This document shows, one piece after another, positions 1 through 12,400 of a DNA stretch of 64,000 bases. The notes beneath the pieces are model-generated. The model saw nothing but the letters and a program-made list of their open reading frames with translations. It did no database searches and was not told the origin of the DNA. The stretch is from Deuterostichococcus epilithicus. Lineage: Eukaryota > Chlorophyta > Trebouxiophyceae > Prasiolales > Stichococcaceae. Each line of letters opens with the position of its first letter. Within the stretch, counting starts at the first letter, position 1. Made by a program: the position numbers and the translations under genes. Where the stretch lies: NCBI GenBank assembly GCA_033439295.1, contig JAVTLE010000010.1, positions 1,612,001 to 1,676,000 of the forward strand, given 5' to 3'.

Positions 1-2137
1 CAGGCGACTCGACGGCCGCAATGCTGCGCCATGCAGGCATCGCCACCGCGCGCGGCAGTGACGGCAGTGGCATGGCTGCAGCAGCAGGCACCGGCGACCT
101 GGCAGGGCGCGACAGTTCGTCGCGGATAGGCCTTGCCAGCACGACATTGGGTGCTTGCACTGCTTTGGGCGACGGCAGTTTCGCGCATGTCTGCGGCCGC
201 GGTGGTAGCTGGTCGTCTCCTGGGGAGGATCTGTTCGGCACGGCCGCTCTTGCCTGCTGCACGCAGCCTGGGGAGACAGTCGCTGCCGCTTCTGCCGCAC
301 GCCGCAGCTGCTGCTGTTGTGACAGCGGCGAGGCCGGCTGCAGAGGCGTGTGGTGCGTGCACCGCATGAGCTTCTTGGTCAGCAGCCGGGCATCGCGCGG
401 CTTGCACCTGCAGTTCAGCTCTCCAGCGCTCAAAGCTTGAAACAGGCAGGTGTGTGAGGCCAGTGCGACCTGTACACAAGCGAAACACCCCCTTCCCCCT
501 CCCAGTGTGGCCACAGATCCACACCACAGCAACTGCCAGCGACGGGCCACATGTGCACATCTTCCACCAGCTCCATGATAATCGACAAAGCATCAAAGCA
601 TGAACCCACTTGGATCCAAGTCCATCGATGCCTTGATGCGAACCACAGCGCACCGAATGTGGAAGGCGCGCGGGCAGCGAATGCATTGTACCATGGGCGA
701 GGCGTCCGCCAATGCGCCGCATGCCGCGCTGCACAGGCACACAGGCTGTGGCCTCTCCATGTAGTTGATGTGCGTGCAGCCAACGCTGGGCATCTGGATC
801 GACTCGCCAAAGTGTTCTATCGGGTTGTTGGTAGCAGCTTTGCGGCAGCGAGTTGGCTCTTCGGCGTGCGGAATGATACCAATCGGCCACCACAGACGTC
901 GCCGGTACCAGGCGCTAAAATCCGTCAGGGAATGGCCAGGCGGCAGAAGAGGGGACGCGCACACCAGTGATGCAGCGGGCAGCGGAGGGAGCCGCATGAA
1001 GGGGCAGCCTCCGCTTGCTGCAGCCCAGTCAGGCAAGCCTCATGGTACCACCGCCCGCACTTCGCAACACTGCACTTCTGCAGCGGCGCAGGCGATGCGC
1101 TGTGCGGTGCTTCCCCATTGACCCCGCCGCCGCCGCTGCTGCCGCCGCAGTGGAAGCAGGTCCAGCTGCGCAATCGCACGACCCACAGCGCTTGCAGCTC
1201 AGCTGACAGAATGTTGACGCAAAGTGATGTCCGACAACCCTCCCTGGCGAGCTCTGTCAGCAGTCGGGGTGAGTGGATGCAAACCTGCGAGTTGTGCAGG
1301 CGTGGCACAGGCCTGTTGCGGACGGCTGCTGGCAGCTGCGGTGGAAGCTCCGGCGGCAAGGCCCGGCACACGACCAAAGTGCATTTCTTGCTGCAGCTTG
1401 GTCTGCCAGACCTAAAGGCCACCATCACAGGCTCAGCAGTCAGCAACAATGGATTTTCGTGACTGAGACAGCATGGCTTTGACGACAAGCCCTCGGTGCG
1501 GCTGTCATTCAAGATCGCTGGCATTCACTTGTCAAGGGTGTGCAACCATCAAACGTCACATGTTGCACGCTGCTCAAGGGAAGACATTTCTCACAGCTGA
1601 GACGGCAACCATGCAGCTTGAAAAGCTGACCTCCATGCATGCCGCCACGCTCGCAGTCAAAGCACAGTGGGTGATTGACACGGCCGCCAGCAGCTGCGCA
1701 GCGGGTGCCACAGGATGCGCTCGGCTGCAAGACTGGCTGGGGACGACTTGACACACCGTGCTGGCCGCACTCCACCTGTGGTCAGATTCAAGGACACGCA
1801 GGTTTCTGCAGCTGTCACCCGTTTTGACATACTTTAAGGTGGGTGGACAAGATCGGATGCTGGGGCCGCGATGTGCAGGCGGCCTGACCAACCCAGAAAT
1901 CCTCAGAGCTGACTCAAGAGACCAGAAAAGGATATAGGCTCAGAAGTGCGCAGGTGTGAAGCAGTCCCGGCAGCGGCGCGTGCCTGGCGGATGATCTCGT
2001 GCACGACACGGCGCACATCCTCGACAACACGCTCGGGCGTCGGTGGGGCCTCCAGCCGCCCAATGCACTCGTCCAGCACCACGCGGCACTGCGCTGCCAC
2101 CGTGGCATCGTGTGATGCCTGCCGCTGCGGCGCCACC
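1..2137 (-). CDS. PHD-finger protein, EDM2-like (partial, runs off left edge)
   Basis: Read on the minus strand, several exons carry Cys/His-rich zinc-finger blocks in the order seen in plant EDM2: a block with CFDC...CRLSCEKC near 1560-1680, then CFHCGG ... KCSVAKCGRWYHEACL ... CPLHH near 970-1170, then CIRCPRAFHIRC near 640-690. The pairing of a 'C..CG.WYH..C' finger with a following 'C.RCPR.FH..C' finger is the EDM2 arrangement. Upstream, 1910-2137 encodes a helical segment (RVVLDECIGRLEAPPTPERV) that has no finger. EDM2 proteins are nuclear chromatin readers that affect heterochromatin and poly(A) choice in plants; that role is known from the family only. The EDM2 C-terminal methyltransferase-like part is not in the window. 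The first exon is not clear: a phase-compatible acceptor at 2137/2138 could join it to the oxygenase gene that ends at 2323. Other PHD families remain possible. Confidence 0.55.
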
Positions 2138-2322
2138 CTGCACGGCAGCAAGCCTCCAGCTGTGATGGGCACAGTCCCAAGGGCGACGGAGAGACCCCTA
2201 GCTGCCTACAGTTCTCATGCCGCAAGCCTTATTTGTGCTGAATCGGGAAGGTCTGGCACCTGTGGAAAGAGATGGTTAACGAAGGCACTGCACCACCAGT
2301 CACACGACGAAAGCTAAAACGT

Positions 2323-5300
2323 TCAGCACCTCTTAGGCGCCCTCCTGTCAGGCGGCGGCAGCACCGCCTCCGGTGCTGCTGTCGACATTAGCAGCGGCAC
2401 CTCGTCCCGCAGGCTCCACCGCGAGGCGGCCAGCGACAGCTGCTCCATCGCGATGGCGCGCGCCTCCGCCAGCACCGGTGCGTGGACGTGCCGCAAGATC
2501 AGGCCGGCGCTCTTGCCTGCACGGACGAGCAATTTGCCTCGAACCAAAGCCCGCAACAGGGTCCGAGGTGCTCACCACCTGCCGCAGCCCTCTAGCATGA
2601 ATGCGCCTATGGAACAGAATATCCTGAACGTGCAGACATCGAGGTGTGTAGTCCTCGGAGAGGCACCGAGCAGAACCAGCACGAGAGGTGCGCACTTGAC
2701 ATGTCAGACGGACGCACGCAGTGCTTCAGGCCGGTGACGGCGTATCCGCCAGGGTCCAAAAGAAGGACACAGCCGCGCTGCATGTCGATGCAGAAGGCGC
2801 CGTTGCTGTACCTGTTCCGTCAGGAACCTTCGGTTGCTGAGTCGCTTTCGATGCGAAACATCCCACTCATGCTGCAATGACGGACCGCTTGTAAGTGAGT
2901 CATTATGCGTACAGTGCATCAGGACAGCATGGTGCCCTGTCCAGAGGCGCCGGTGTTTGACTGGTAGAGCTGGGACACGCACCCGTACAGCTGCGTGCCA
3001 AAGGACAGGCGGCTGTCGGAGAACAGGCGCAGCGACACGACGGGCGCCTCGAAGCGGCCGCCGTCGTCATAGTGGGCCTGGATGCCCTCGCTGCCGTCGT
3101 GGTACAAGTTCAGGGCCGCCGAGTTAATGAAGCCGGCTGGCACCAGGCCCGCCGCCACTAACGGCTCCTCCACGCGCCGCTGTGGCAGCGGCGTCCGGTT
3201 TCACAGCTTGCGAATCGCAGCGTCTACATCACTAGGAGACATGCACAGGCACCTGCTGCAAGCTCAGCCATAGCGACCTGAAAGTAGTCAAAACTTTCAG
3301 AGCCTCAAACAGCCTGTAACTCATTGGCAGCTGCGGCACGGCGGAAGCTTGGCTGCAGCCCTGCTCTTGTGCTCAAGGTGGCGACCGCTTGTCGGGCCGC
3401 ACCTTCGTCCACGGCGGCAGCGTAGGGACATCTGTCCGCACGCCAGCGGCGCGCAATGCGCCAGCCTCCGCCAGCTGGCCCCGCGTCCACAGGTATCGTG
3501 CGCCTGCCTCCGGTGATGATTTGGTGAACAGTTGACGCAACTGACAGGCTGACCTCAAGGGAGTGCGAGCTCCACAGAGGTGCTGCACAGGCCGGATGGG
3601 CTAGCAGCGGAGCCAAGCGCTGCGGGAGTGTCATGACGGCCGAGCCCTCATCTCGAGCCCGCTGCTCAACTGGATCAAGCATTCATTGCAGAGGCCAGCG
3701 TAAAGTGCCCCAGGATCGGAGGAGTTAGCTCCAAGTCAGGTGGATATCGCAATCATATCGCACCGAAGAAGAACTTGGTGCGACGCAGGGCGCCGCCGCG
3801 GCCGTACGACTGGCACATGCACTCCGCCGGCAGCGCCCCGGCCCGCGCCTTTGCAGCTGTCGCATCTGCATCCGCCTCAATGGCCGCCAGCTCCTCCTCA
3901 CTGAACACCTGAAGAGTATGCAGGACAGAGGCTGCCGGGCTTGCAAATCAGGTGGCGGGATGGCTTCGGTGTGCTCTCGCATGTCGCGCCAGTGCTTCAA
4001 GCAGTGAGCAGCTGGCATACGAACTGCACTGCACTGGCTGGGATACAAGATGACGGTGGACTCAGGTGCCACTGAAAATCCAGCAGTCTGCAGCTCCTGC
4101 CTGAATGGTACCTTCGCATATGTGGTGATGCCGACAGGCTGCATGACGCCACTGAGGCCTGGTGCCTCTGGCTGCTGGCCCATCACCTGCGGCTCATGGC
4201 ACTGCGATCAGGGTCCATGCAGGTGAAGATGCCAATCTCGAAGTTGCACCTTAATTGCGGCAGGCAGGAACCTTGGCAAAGCCAACGCCTTGGCGCTGCT
4301 GTCTGCTCACTCATCAACATGCTGCTCTGGCGCTGAACCCACCTCGCAATAGTTGTCAGGCAGCTGTCCGGCAGGGAAGAAGTACTGCGTCCTGATGAAG
4401 CGCTGTCCGGCCATGGCCACCTTCGTTGGGCCACCAGATTGAATGAGGACATGGCCTCAGACTCCCACACGCCGATCATCACCCGCCGTGCTGTGCTTGA
4501 ACTACCGCTAACCCAACGGCTTTCTTCAAGGCACAGGGCTGAAACATATATCCGCATGTGGACATGGGGCACAACGGATGGGCTGTGGCCAGCAGTCGTC
4601 ACAACGCTCTCATGTCCTGTGCACACACTACACATGACCGCAACCGCACCTCCTGGGCTTCCTGCACGACATCGTAGGTGAAGCAGTCCCGTGTGCCTAT
4701 GAGGTACAGCGGCCACGGGACGGCACCCGCGGCAGCGCGCTCGTGCGATGCCGCTGCGCCTGCGCACGCCGCTGCGAGCGCGATCGCCTCCGCTTCGCTG
4801 ATGGAGGGCCCTGGAGCTCCTGTGCCTGCGGGTGCTGGCGCCGCCACTGGCGCTAATCGTGCCAGCGGCACGGATGCTGCGGGCGGCAGTGACCTCCTTG
4901 ATGCTGCCGGTGCTGACGGCGCCATCTCCATCTCTGGGTCTGCCGCCTCTGCCCTGCCGCCGCTGTCCACTGCCGGCCCTGACAGCCGTGCTGGGCCGCT
5001 GACATGGCTGCCCGCCGTGCAAGGGCTGAGCGGCATTGCCGGCCGGAGAGGCGCCGCCTTCTGAGGCGTCTCCGGGGCGCGCACAGCTTCACGGCCTGAT
5101 CGCTCTGTTGGCGCTGCCTTCTGTGGCGTCTGTGGCGCAGACTCGGCAGCAGGCTCCAGCGCCTTGCCGACCGGCTGCACATCCGCCAGCAGCGCTGCAG
5201 GCTGGATCGACTGAAAAGCCGCGTCGACGCTGGTCTCTGGAGGGCCGGACACCGCAGGCCGGGCTGGGATGTCGAGCGCGTCATGGTCTGCGGCTGGAGG

Positions 5301-8300
5301 CTCGGCTGCATGCGGGGCGCCTGCTGCCAGCAGGGCGGTGGTCGCGCTGCAGGGCCGCCTGCTTGGCGTTGCGGGCGGCTGCGGCTGCGGCAGCAGCGAC
5401 ACCCTCTGCTGCTCCTGCTCCTGCAGCTGCGGCAGTTGCAGCCGTCTGCTGCTGAGCCCGGTTGGCAACGCGGCGGCTGCATCGGCACTGCCGCTGCCGG
5501 CCTGCAAAGCCGCTGGGGAACCAGCGCCCTCCGGCAGGGTAAGACTGCTGCGCAGTTGTGCAGCTGGCCGGCTGACGGCGACGGCCAGCCGTTCACAGTA
5601 GGCCAGCAGGCGAGCGCGGCTCAAAACAGCAAACTGGCGGGCCAGGCTCCTCTCCGCAAGGCGGACGGCGCTGTACAACACATCCCGGCGTTGACTGCAG
5701 CAGCAAATCGGCGAGCCGTTGGCAGGCAGAACAGGAGGCAGCGGGGTTGGCCATGACGGCAGCTGAGATGTGCTCGTGAATACACGATGGGCTGACTTCT
5801 GGCTGGAACTGCAGTGCTATCGAGAGGCTTTGAACCACCAGGTCCAAAGTCTGGCATGCACAGCAAAGTCCCTGTACAATCTGCCAGCCGGTCGCACCTG
5901 GGCAGTGCCGCCCAGATGTCAGCTTGGACGAACAACTCCAGGCGGCAGGACAGCGTGTGCAGTCTTAGCTTGGCATGCCCGTTTGTCACCGGCTGCTCCG
6001 CGCTTGCCGCATGCTGCATAGGCGCGTCAGGGTGTGGCGCTGCCTCCTCATCCCTGCAGATGCGCAACCTTGAGATCGTCGCGGTGCAACATCGCAGAAA
6101 GCGTGGGCCAGAATGCCGGTGGGGGTGCCAGCACAAGATGTGCTGATCTGGTCCTGGATGCTCGACTCGGAGCAGAAAACTGTGCTGCTGACTGGGCAGA
6201 GCTCTCTTGGTTTGGCAAAAGCCTTCTGCAGGCTTGCACATTGAACCCTCTGCCGATGCCTACCAGGGAACGGCGTCTCGTGCAGCATCGTCCTCGTCAT
6301 GTGTCTCCCGCACATCTCCTCCCGGGGCCGCGGCAGCCTGATGCTCTGACTTGGCCGCCGCCGCCGCCGCCTCTGCTGGCGCCGCAACCCCCGTCGCGAG
6401 CTCAGCCAGTAACTCACCCTCTGTGGCAGCAGCCGCCGTGCATGCTGCAGCCGGCGCCGGCAGAGGCATCAAGTCAGACGGGCCTTCGGCGGCTGCGCTG
6501 GCTGCAGCGCCTTGCTGCAGCGGCGCATCGCCACAGCGGCGCACCGCCGTGCCCACAGAGTCCATCGCCTGCTTGCTGCAGCTGGCGCTTTCGCAGTCTG
6601 CATGGCAACGTTGCAGCTAGTCTGCAGTCGAGCACAAGTCTTGCGTGCTCTCAATTCGCTCATGCTCTTGACAGCCCGAGGACATGGAGAGATCAATGAA
6701 TTCAGAATTCAGAAGGCCGAGCGCTTCTACCTGGTTCAAGTGGAGCAGCGTCCAATAGAGCCGACAGTACACCTGCAGCAGCGATCAGACACACGGAAGA
6801 CACTGAGACCAACGCCTCTTGCTTCAGATCAACAAATATGGGATTTGTGCAGCCGCCGCAACCTGCTGTTCACCGCGTTGCACAAAGTTGCAGCATGGGC
6901 GGCACAATGGAAGTGCGCTCCAGACGATGTGGTACCTGTGCTCTGCAGCCGCCGGGCAGCACAGCGAGCAGGGTAAGTGCCGCCGATGCCCTTCTTCACG
7001 CTGATACACAGCTGCAGGGTGCTGTCTGAAGTCCACCTGGAAGGCTGCACAACAAGGGTCAGGCGCTGCATCAGAGCCACCTGTGCCTCTGGCAGCACCA
7101 TGCCCACCCAACATGCATGAGGCGCCGATGCATCGCTTGGCGCGCGGCTCGCCTGTGGTCATCACGCGGCGTCTGCTGCCCTGGCGGTGCGTCCTGAAGG
7201 CCAGTCGACGCCTGGTCCTGCAGTGCTGCCGCCACCACCGCTGCCGCCCCTGCTGCCGCCGCCACCGCATCTGATGGCGCCATCTGGCAGGGCTGCAAGC
7301 GGCCGTCCTCGTCCAAGCGAAAGTGCAGCACAGCCGCTCTGCGGTCTGCCAGCAGCGGCGCCAATGCTGAGACACCCGCGAGCGCCTGCGTTGTGCCGTG
7401 GTGCCGTGCAATGCACGCGCTGCGCTCTTCGGGCCGGAGAAGGTAATCCTTCTGGACGGCGTCGCCCAGATTGTTGAACACCGCAGATGCCACGTCCTTG
7501 CAAGCAGAAAAAGCCTGTTTGTAGTTTCACAACCAGACGACGCTAGAGTGTCCGCTATTATAATTGCCGTTCCAGCATGTGCGGAGGCGCGCCCGGGCTT
7601 TATTCGGACCTCTGCAGGCAGCTGTGGCGTGCGCCGTGGAATGACGCATAAGGGCAACGGTGGTGCGGAGCGACAGGGAGACTGCGGACTCGCCTCGTGC
7701 AGGATGCAGTCGACCGCGGCGTCTACCTCCGCGCCGGTGACATCGCGCAGGCCCGGCGGTCGGATGACCAGGTGCGGCAGCTTTGTCGTTCCGGGCGCCG
7801 TGCCCAGCTGCCGGCTGGTCGACTCCAGGACGTAGGACACCGACGCAGTCGACGGCACCTGCCGGCGCAGTGCATGGTGCATCAGTCACTTGGCTTGAGC
7901 ATTGCATAGGCCACTGCGACCGCCGAGACACTGCCAGCAGGCGTCAGTGCCGGAACGGTTTCCGTGGCAGCTGTGGTACCTCGAGGGGGGCCAACGCCGG
8001 CGTTTTCAGCCTGTGAGTCAGACTCGCAAGCGTGCTGCACAGCGTCTTCTGCCGCTGCGCACGCCACGCCGCCGTGATGGACGCTGTGTCGGCTGCAGAA
8101 GCCTCATCGATTTGCGCTGCACTGGATGATCGACTCGTTTCCTGCTGTGGTCCCTCATCCGTTGCCGTGAGCTGCTGCTGCTGCTGCGATGGTGGTGGTG
8201 CTGCTGCTGCTGCATTGGTCTCGGCAGAACCATCCGCCGTGTTGTGCAACGTGGATGCGGCGTCGGCCTCCGCTGCATAGTCTTTGTGCACCGGCAAAGT

Positions 8301-8510
8301 GTCGGTGCCCAGCGACGACGCAATTTTCAGGCCAGTGCACCGATCAAACGCGGCTTCCGCCTGATGCAGAGGTGCCGACTCTTCTGCCAGCATGCCTGTT
8401 GCTGCGAGTTGCAGCGCTGGTGGCAAACCAAGTATCAAGTGGGGCGCTGACTTCTCCGCAGAGCTGTGTGTATCGTCTGCTAAGAGGCCACAATTTGCTT
8501 CGATAGTCAT
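2323..8510 (-). CDS. AlkB-like 2OG-Fe(II) dioxygenase with long N-terminal extension
   Basis: The C-terminal half is a plant-type AlkB-like dioxygenase. Minus-strand exons read VFSEEELAAIEADADAT (3860-3912), TKFFFG joined to ARYLWTRGQLAEAG (about 3770 to 3505), NLYHDGSEGIQAHYDD and SLRLFSDSRLSFGTQLYG (2970-3110), RGCVLLLDPGGYAVTGLKHC (2705-2780), then KSAGLILRHVHAPVLAEA (about 2470-2525). The HYD motif and the later His of LKHC are the expected iron ligands, and Arg of LILRHVH the likely 2OG ligand. Further upstream, phase-compatible exons read TYDVVQEAQE, VAMAGQRFIRTQYFFPAG and GVMQPVGITTYAK, so the gene extends to at least 5680. A 1 kb Ala/Pro/Gln-rich exon (4660-5681) and exons up to an ATG at 8510 are joined by inference only; the far N-terminus could be a separate gene. 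Substrate unknown; AlkB relatives demethylate nucleic acids or proteins. The stop is at 2323-2325 unless the donor at 2327 is used. Confidence 0.6.
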
Positions 8511-9422
8511 GATTTCGATGGATCATGTGTAGTGATATGTGTACGTTGCGAACTTCTTGGCCTCAAAGCGCCAACGTGTTTCGTGAACACATCGTCGACG
8601 GGCAAAGCCAATAATGTTCCCTCTAGAGTCAGAATTGCGCGCAGGTACGCATAACTTATGTCATCATAAAGATGTTCAAGGGATTTGGCGCATGGTGTGC
8701 ACGGCCTGTGTTCCGGGAATTCCCGAAAATTTCACAGCACGAGACCAGCCCTGCAACTGCGATCGGCGAATGGGATGTCGCCTGCTGAGGCCAAGGTGCT
8801 TGCATGAGGCAAAACGCTCATTGCCTTTGCGCCAGGACTGGCGGAGGTAGCGGCCAGAGGCGAAATCTTTGGATCTCCGATACCCCGCGAGCAAATCCTC
8901 TCCCCTGCTTGCCAGGTCAGACCGGTCAGCAGGGGGCCGACCGGACCCGTCCTACTTCCCTCGCGCGATGACTAACGCATCCCCCGTGAGTCCCAGCGGC
9001 GCTCTCTCTGTCCAGCTGTCGGCGACACTCGCATGCAGCTGTCGACCATCATCACGCTTGTGTCCCCCCCTGCCGCAAGTCCGCTGCTTTCATAAAAGCT
9101 GCACTTTGAAGAGGTTCTGGTGCGGCACGAGACAGCGGGCGCCGGCAGCAAAAAGCGGCAAAGAGTGACCAACCGATCTAATCTGTGCACTGCACCTCAG
9201 CCACAGTCGGTCGAGCGGTCGGGCTGCGTGGTGAGTAGGTTGTCAGCTTTGCAAGGCCGTCACGCGCATGATCTGGCGTGCAGCACGTCGCTAGACGGCC
9301 CGACACGCATGATGTGAGCATGTTGGTTGGCACTGCCGAAAATCTCGATGCACTGCTTGTATAGCGCGTCTGCGCACGTCCGTGCCTACTGAGCTCTGGA
9401 TCCTGCACGCGGCAGGCCCATC
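8511..9422. other. Intergenic region between divergent genes
   Basis: About 0.9 kb between the minus-strand start at 8510 and the plus-strand start at 9423. It must hold both promoters. The open frames on either strand are short, lack family motifs and overlap each other, so I call no gene. No TATA box or repeat stands out. Confidence 0.5.
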
Positions 9423-12400
9423 ATGGCCGCGTCTCTGCGAAGCACCGCCACGCTGGCCTGCCTGCTGGCAGTCGCTGTGGCCGTGCTATCAACAGAGGCT
9501 GGTGCGCACATCTTTCATTTGGCATGCGAGAGCAGTCAAACAGCCTACAATGATTCCGATCGGCCATAGCCCTCCTATGCGCTGCGTGCTGGGCGGCAAG
9601 GTTCGTGCCGTGCAGCCATGTCTGGTGGCAACTGATGCTCACCTCTATCACTCTGCACTTTGTGAGAGCAGCGCTGCTTTGAGCATTGCCGCTGCATTGC
9701 AAACTGCCTCAACACCTGGATGCTTGCAATGCAACAGGGGCGCAAGCGGTTCACCGCGGCTTCATCAGGATGCAGAACGGCGGGTTCGTAGATCAGGAGT
9801 GCAGAGAGTTCAACTTTGTGGGCGCGAACGCCTGGCGATGGGTCCAAATTGCAGCCAACCAGTACCCGCTCAGCTCGCCGGGCAACGACCTGCCCAGCGA
9901 TGACTACCTTGACCACAATGGCAAGAAAATCAACCCGGTGAGCGCTGGCGCTGCTTTTCCGCATGTCAGCCTGGGTCGTCGTGGTCGCATCCAGTGATGG
10001 CTTGACGATGATTCTGTGGCATCATAACGAGAATATTTGTCCTGTTCAGGCGCTTTGGGCTATCAGGGAGCTGCAGAAGAGCGGTGTCACTGTCCTGCGC
10101 CTCTTTGGTGCCGGAGTCACCACAGACTTCACATACGTCAAGAAGTATGGTACCGCAGGCGCCGACGGCACCACATGGCCTAACGGTGGGTCAAAAGCTC
10201 ATCCAAGCTTGTGCACTGTCAGGGTCAGTAGGACTGAGTTGGCATGTGCTCGCGGCATCGATTAGCCAGTGGGCAACTTGCAGTGTCTTATCCACAGCTG
10301 GTGTCGACTTGCAGGTGTCTGGAACTGGGATGCAGTCACAGGCCTTGACAAGGTGCGTGTCATGACACCACATGAACCTGGTCAGGTTGAGTGCTTTTGG
10401 GTTTGTGTTGGGACATTGGCACAAGTCGCACATTGCATCGCTTCAGCTTGCGCTCTGTCATCATCTGCAACGGTCTAGACCTAGTGCGACGTCTGGCATC
10501 CCTCAAATGACACAGGTGATCGGCTGGTGTCGGGCGCACGGCATCAAAGTGATCATCTCCTTCATTGACAACTGGTCACCCGTCGACTCCAAGATGGCGG
10601 TGCGTTACCTCCGCCCCTTGCTCGTGCCTGGACCTTCCAGCAGAGCGTGGACATTGCTAAGTTGACAACTTCTATGTCATTGCTGCGGTGAACAACCGCA
10701 TCTTTGCTGCAGATGGTGTGGGCTGCCGGCAACGCAACCGGCCAGGCGCTGACGGCGGACGACTTCTACACCAACGAGCTGGTCAAGCAGTACTACAAGA
10801 ACCATGTCAGCTTCGTCATGAACCACGTCAACAAGCAGACCGGCCTGCAGTACAAGGTGCAGCTCCTTTGGCTGCCGGCACGACTGGACACTTGTCTGCA
10901 CAGGCTCGTGCACGCCTGCGTTGTGAGGCTGGGCAGCAAAGCTCAAGCCACGAGGCTCGTTCACCAGGGCACGGCAGTGGCGCTTTTGATAATTTAAGCA
11001 AGGCCTGCACACGCAGTCAACCACCACGCTAAAGCTCAACTCTGCCGTGCCCTGGTGCAACAGGAGGACCCGACGGTCATGGCGTACAACCTTATGAACG
11101 AGCCGCGCTGCAACTGCGCCCCCACCGTCGTGGACACGAGCACCGGTCTTGCCGCCGAGGACCCCAACACAGACTGCGCAAACATCGAAACGTGCTTCAC
11201 GGCCGTCCAGGTGCACGACGCTGCCTGTGCTGTGCCCCAATAGCGAGTTGTGCTTTGTGCGGCTCAAAAATTTCGATTCGGTCACAAGTCAAAGTGGCTC
11301 TGCTCAGGGCTTGAACGCGCTGAAGCCGTGTCTGGCTCCTCCTGTATGTCCCTGCTCATGGGCCACCTCGCACGGGGGCGGCGGCTCTCATCCTAATGCC
11401 GATGCACGGGAGAAGTGGACAGCGGGGGTCGCTCTGCATCTTTCTGCGACATCGAACGCTGTGCTGTCCCTCCTCTGCGTAGGCCTGGGTGAAGGAGATG
11501 GCTGCATTCGTCAAGAGCATCGCACCCAAGCAGATGGTGGGCGTTGGCGATGAGGGTTTTGCCACCTTCATCAATGACGCCGACTCGCAGACCCTCGTAG
11601 ACTCCAACCCAGGTGCTGCCCGCCAGGCTGCACCACAGTGTGCCTTCTTGCGCTGCAGGACAGCCAACGATCCTCTGTTGCATGCAGAAAAGCTGCGATG
11701 GACACACACCGCCGCAGCGCCCGGTCCACAATGTTGAGATGCTGGCTACATGAGGCACCATGGCAATGGTTTTAACCTGGCTTCAACGGACGCCTGTGCA
11801 TTTTCAGGATCCTGGAGTGCCATCACCGGTGACTCGTACAGTCTCCAGAACATCCGCGGTATCGACTACCACTCGACCCACATGTGGGTGGACGACTGGG
11901 CTGTCGCACCGGTGCGGTCCTCTGTCAGAGCTTCCCACCAAAGCTGCAGCTGCATGGACAGGTTTGGAGACCGATTCGGATCGTAGAACCTTTGACGGTC
12001 TTGTGTGGCACACAGAAGTCAGGCTATTGGCAAACCAGACGAGATAGTCAGGCGAGCGCAGCTGTCCGAGGCCGTGAGATGCACTCAGTTCTTTCATCAC
12101 CTGATGGTGCTGCGACCATGCAGGCTCTGCCGCCGCCATACGAGTCAGACTCCTCGTCTGGCGCCGCCCCGGCCAACCCCAGCGACTTTGCTTTCCACAG
12201 GTGCGGCAGCTCACAATTTGTCCAAGCAGGGCTTACCCATTTCCGGTCGCAATCCTTCCGGCAAAACGCCTTCCTTGCCGATGCTGTACGCTTTTTTGAG
12301 CCGTTAAGTTCACTGAGCAAATTGGTGACACAGTTCATGCCGTTGCCAATCCTGCCAGCAAGCACATTGTCCCGAGCTGGCTTGCCATTCGGCTTGCCAT

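Noticed and set aside
4678-5064. Plus-strand open frame of 128 codons opposite the dioxygenase gene
   Set aside because: It is the antisense of a GC-rich, Ala/Pro-rich exon; such frames stay open by composition. No start context or motif.
5593-6241. Possible GH3 (auxin-conjugating) enzyme from fragments such as AFWPTLSAMLHRDDLK
   Set aside because: The resemblance is limited to a few scattered residues, without the GH3 ATP-binding motifs.
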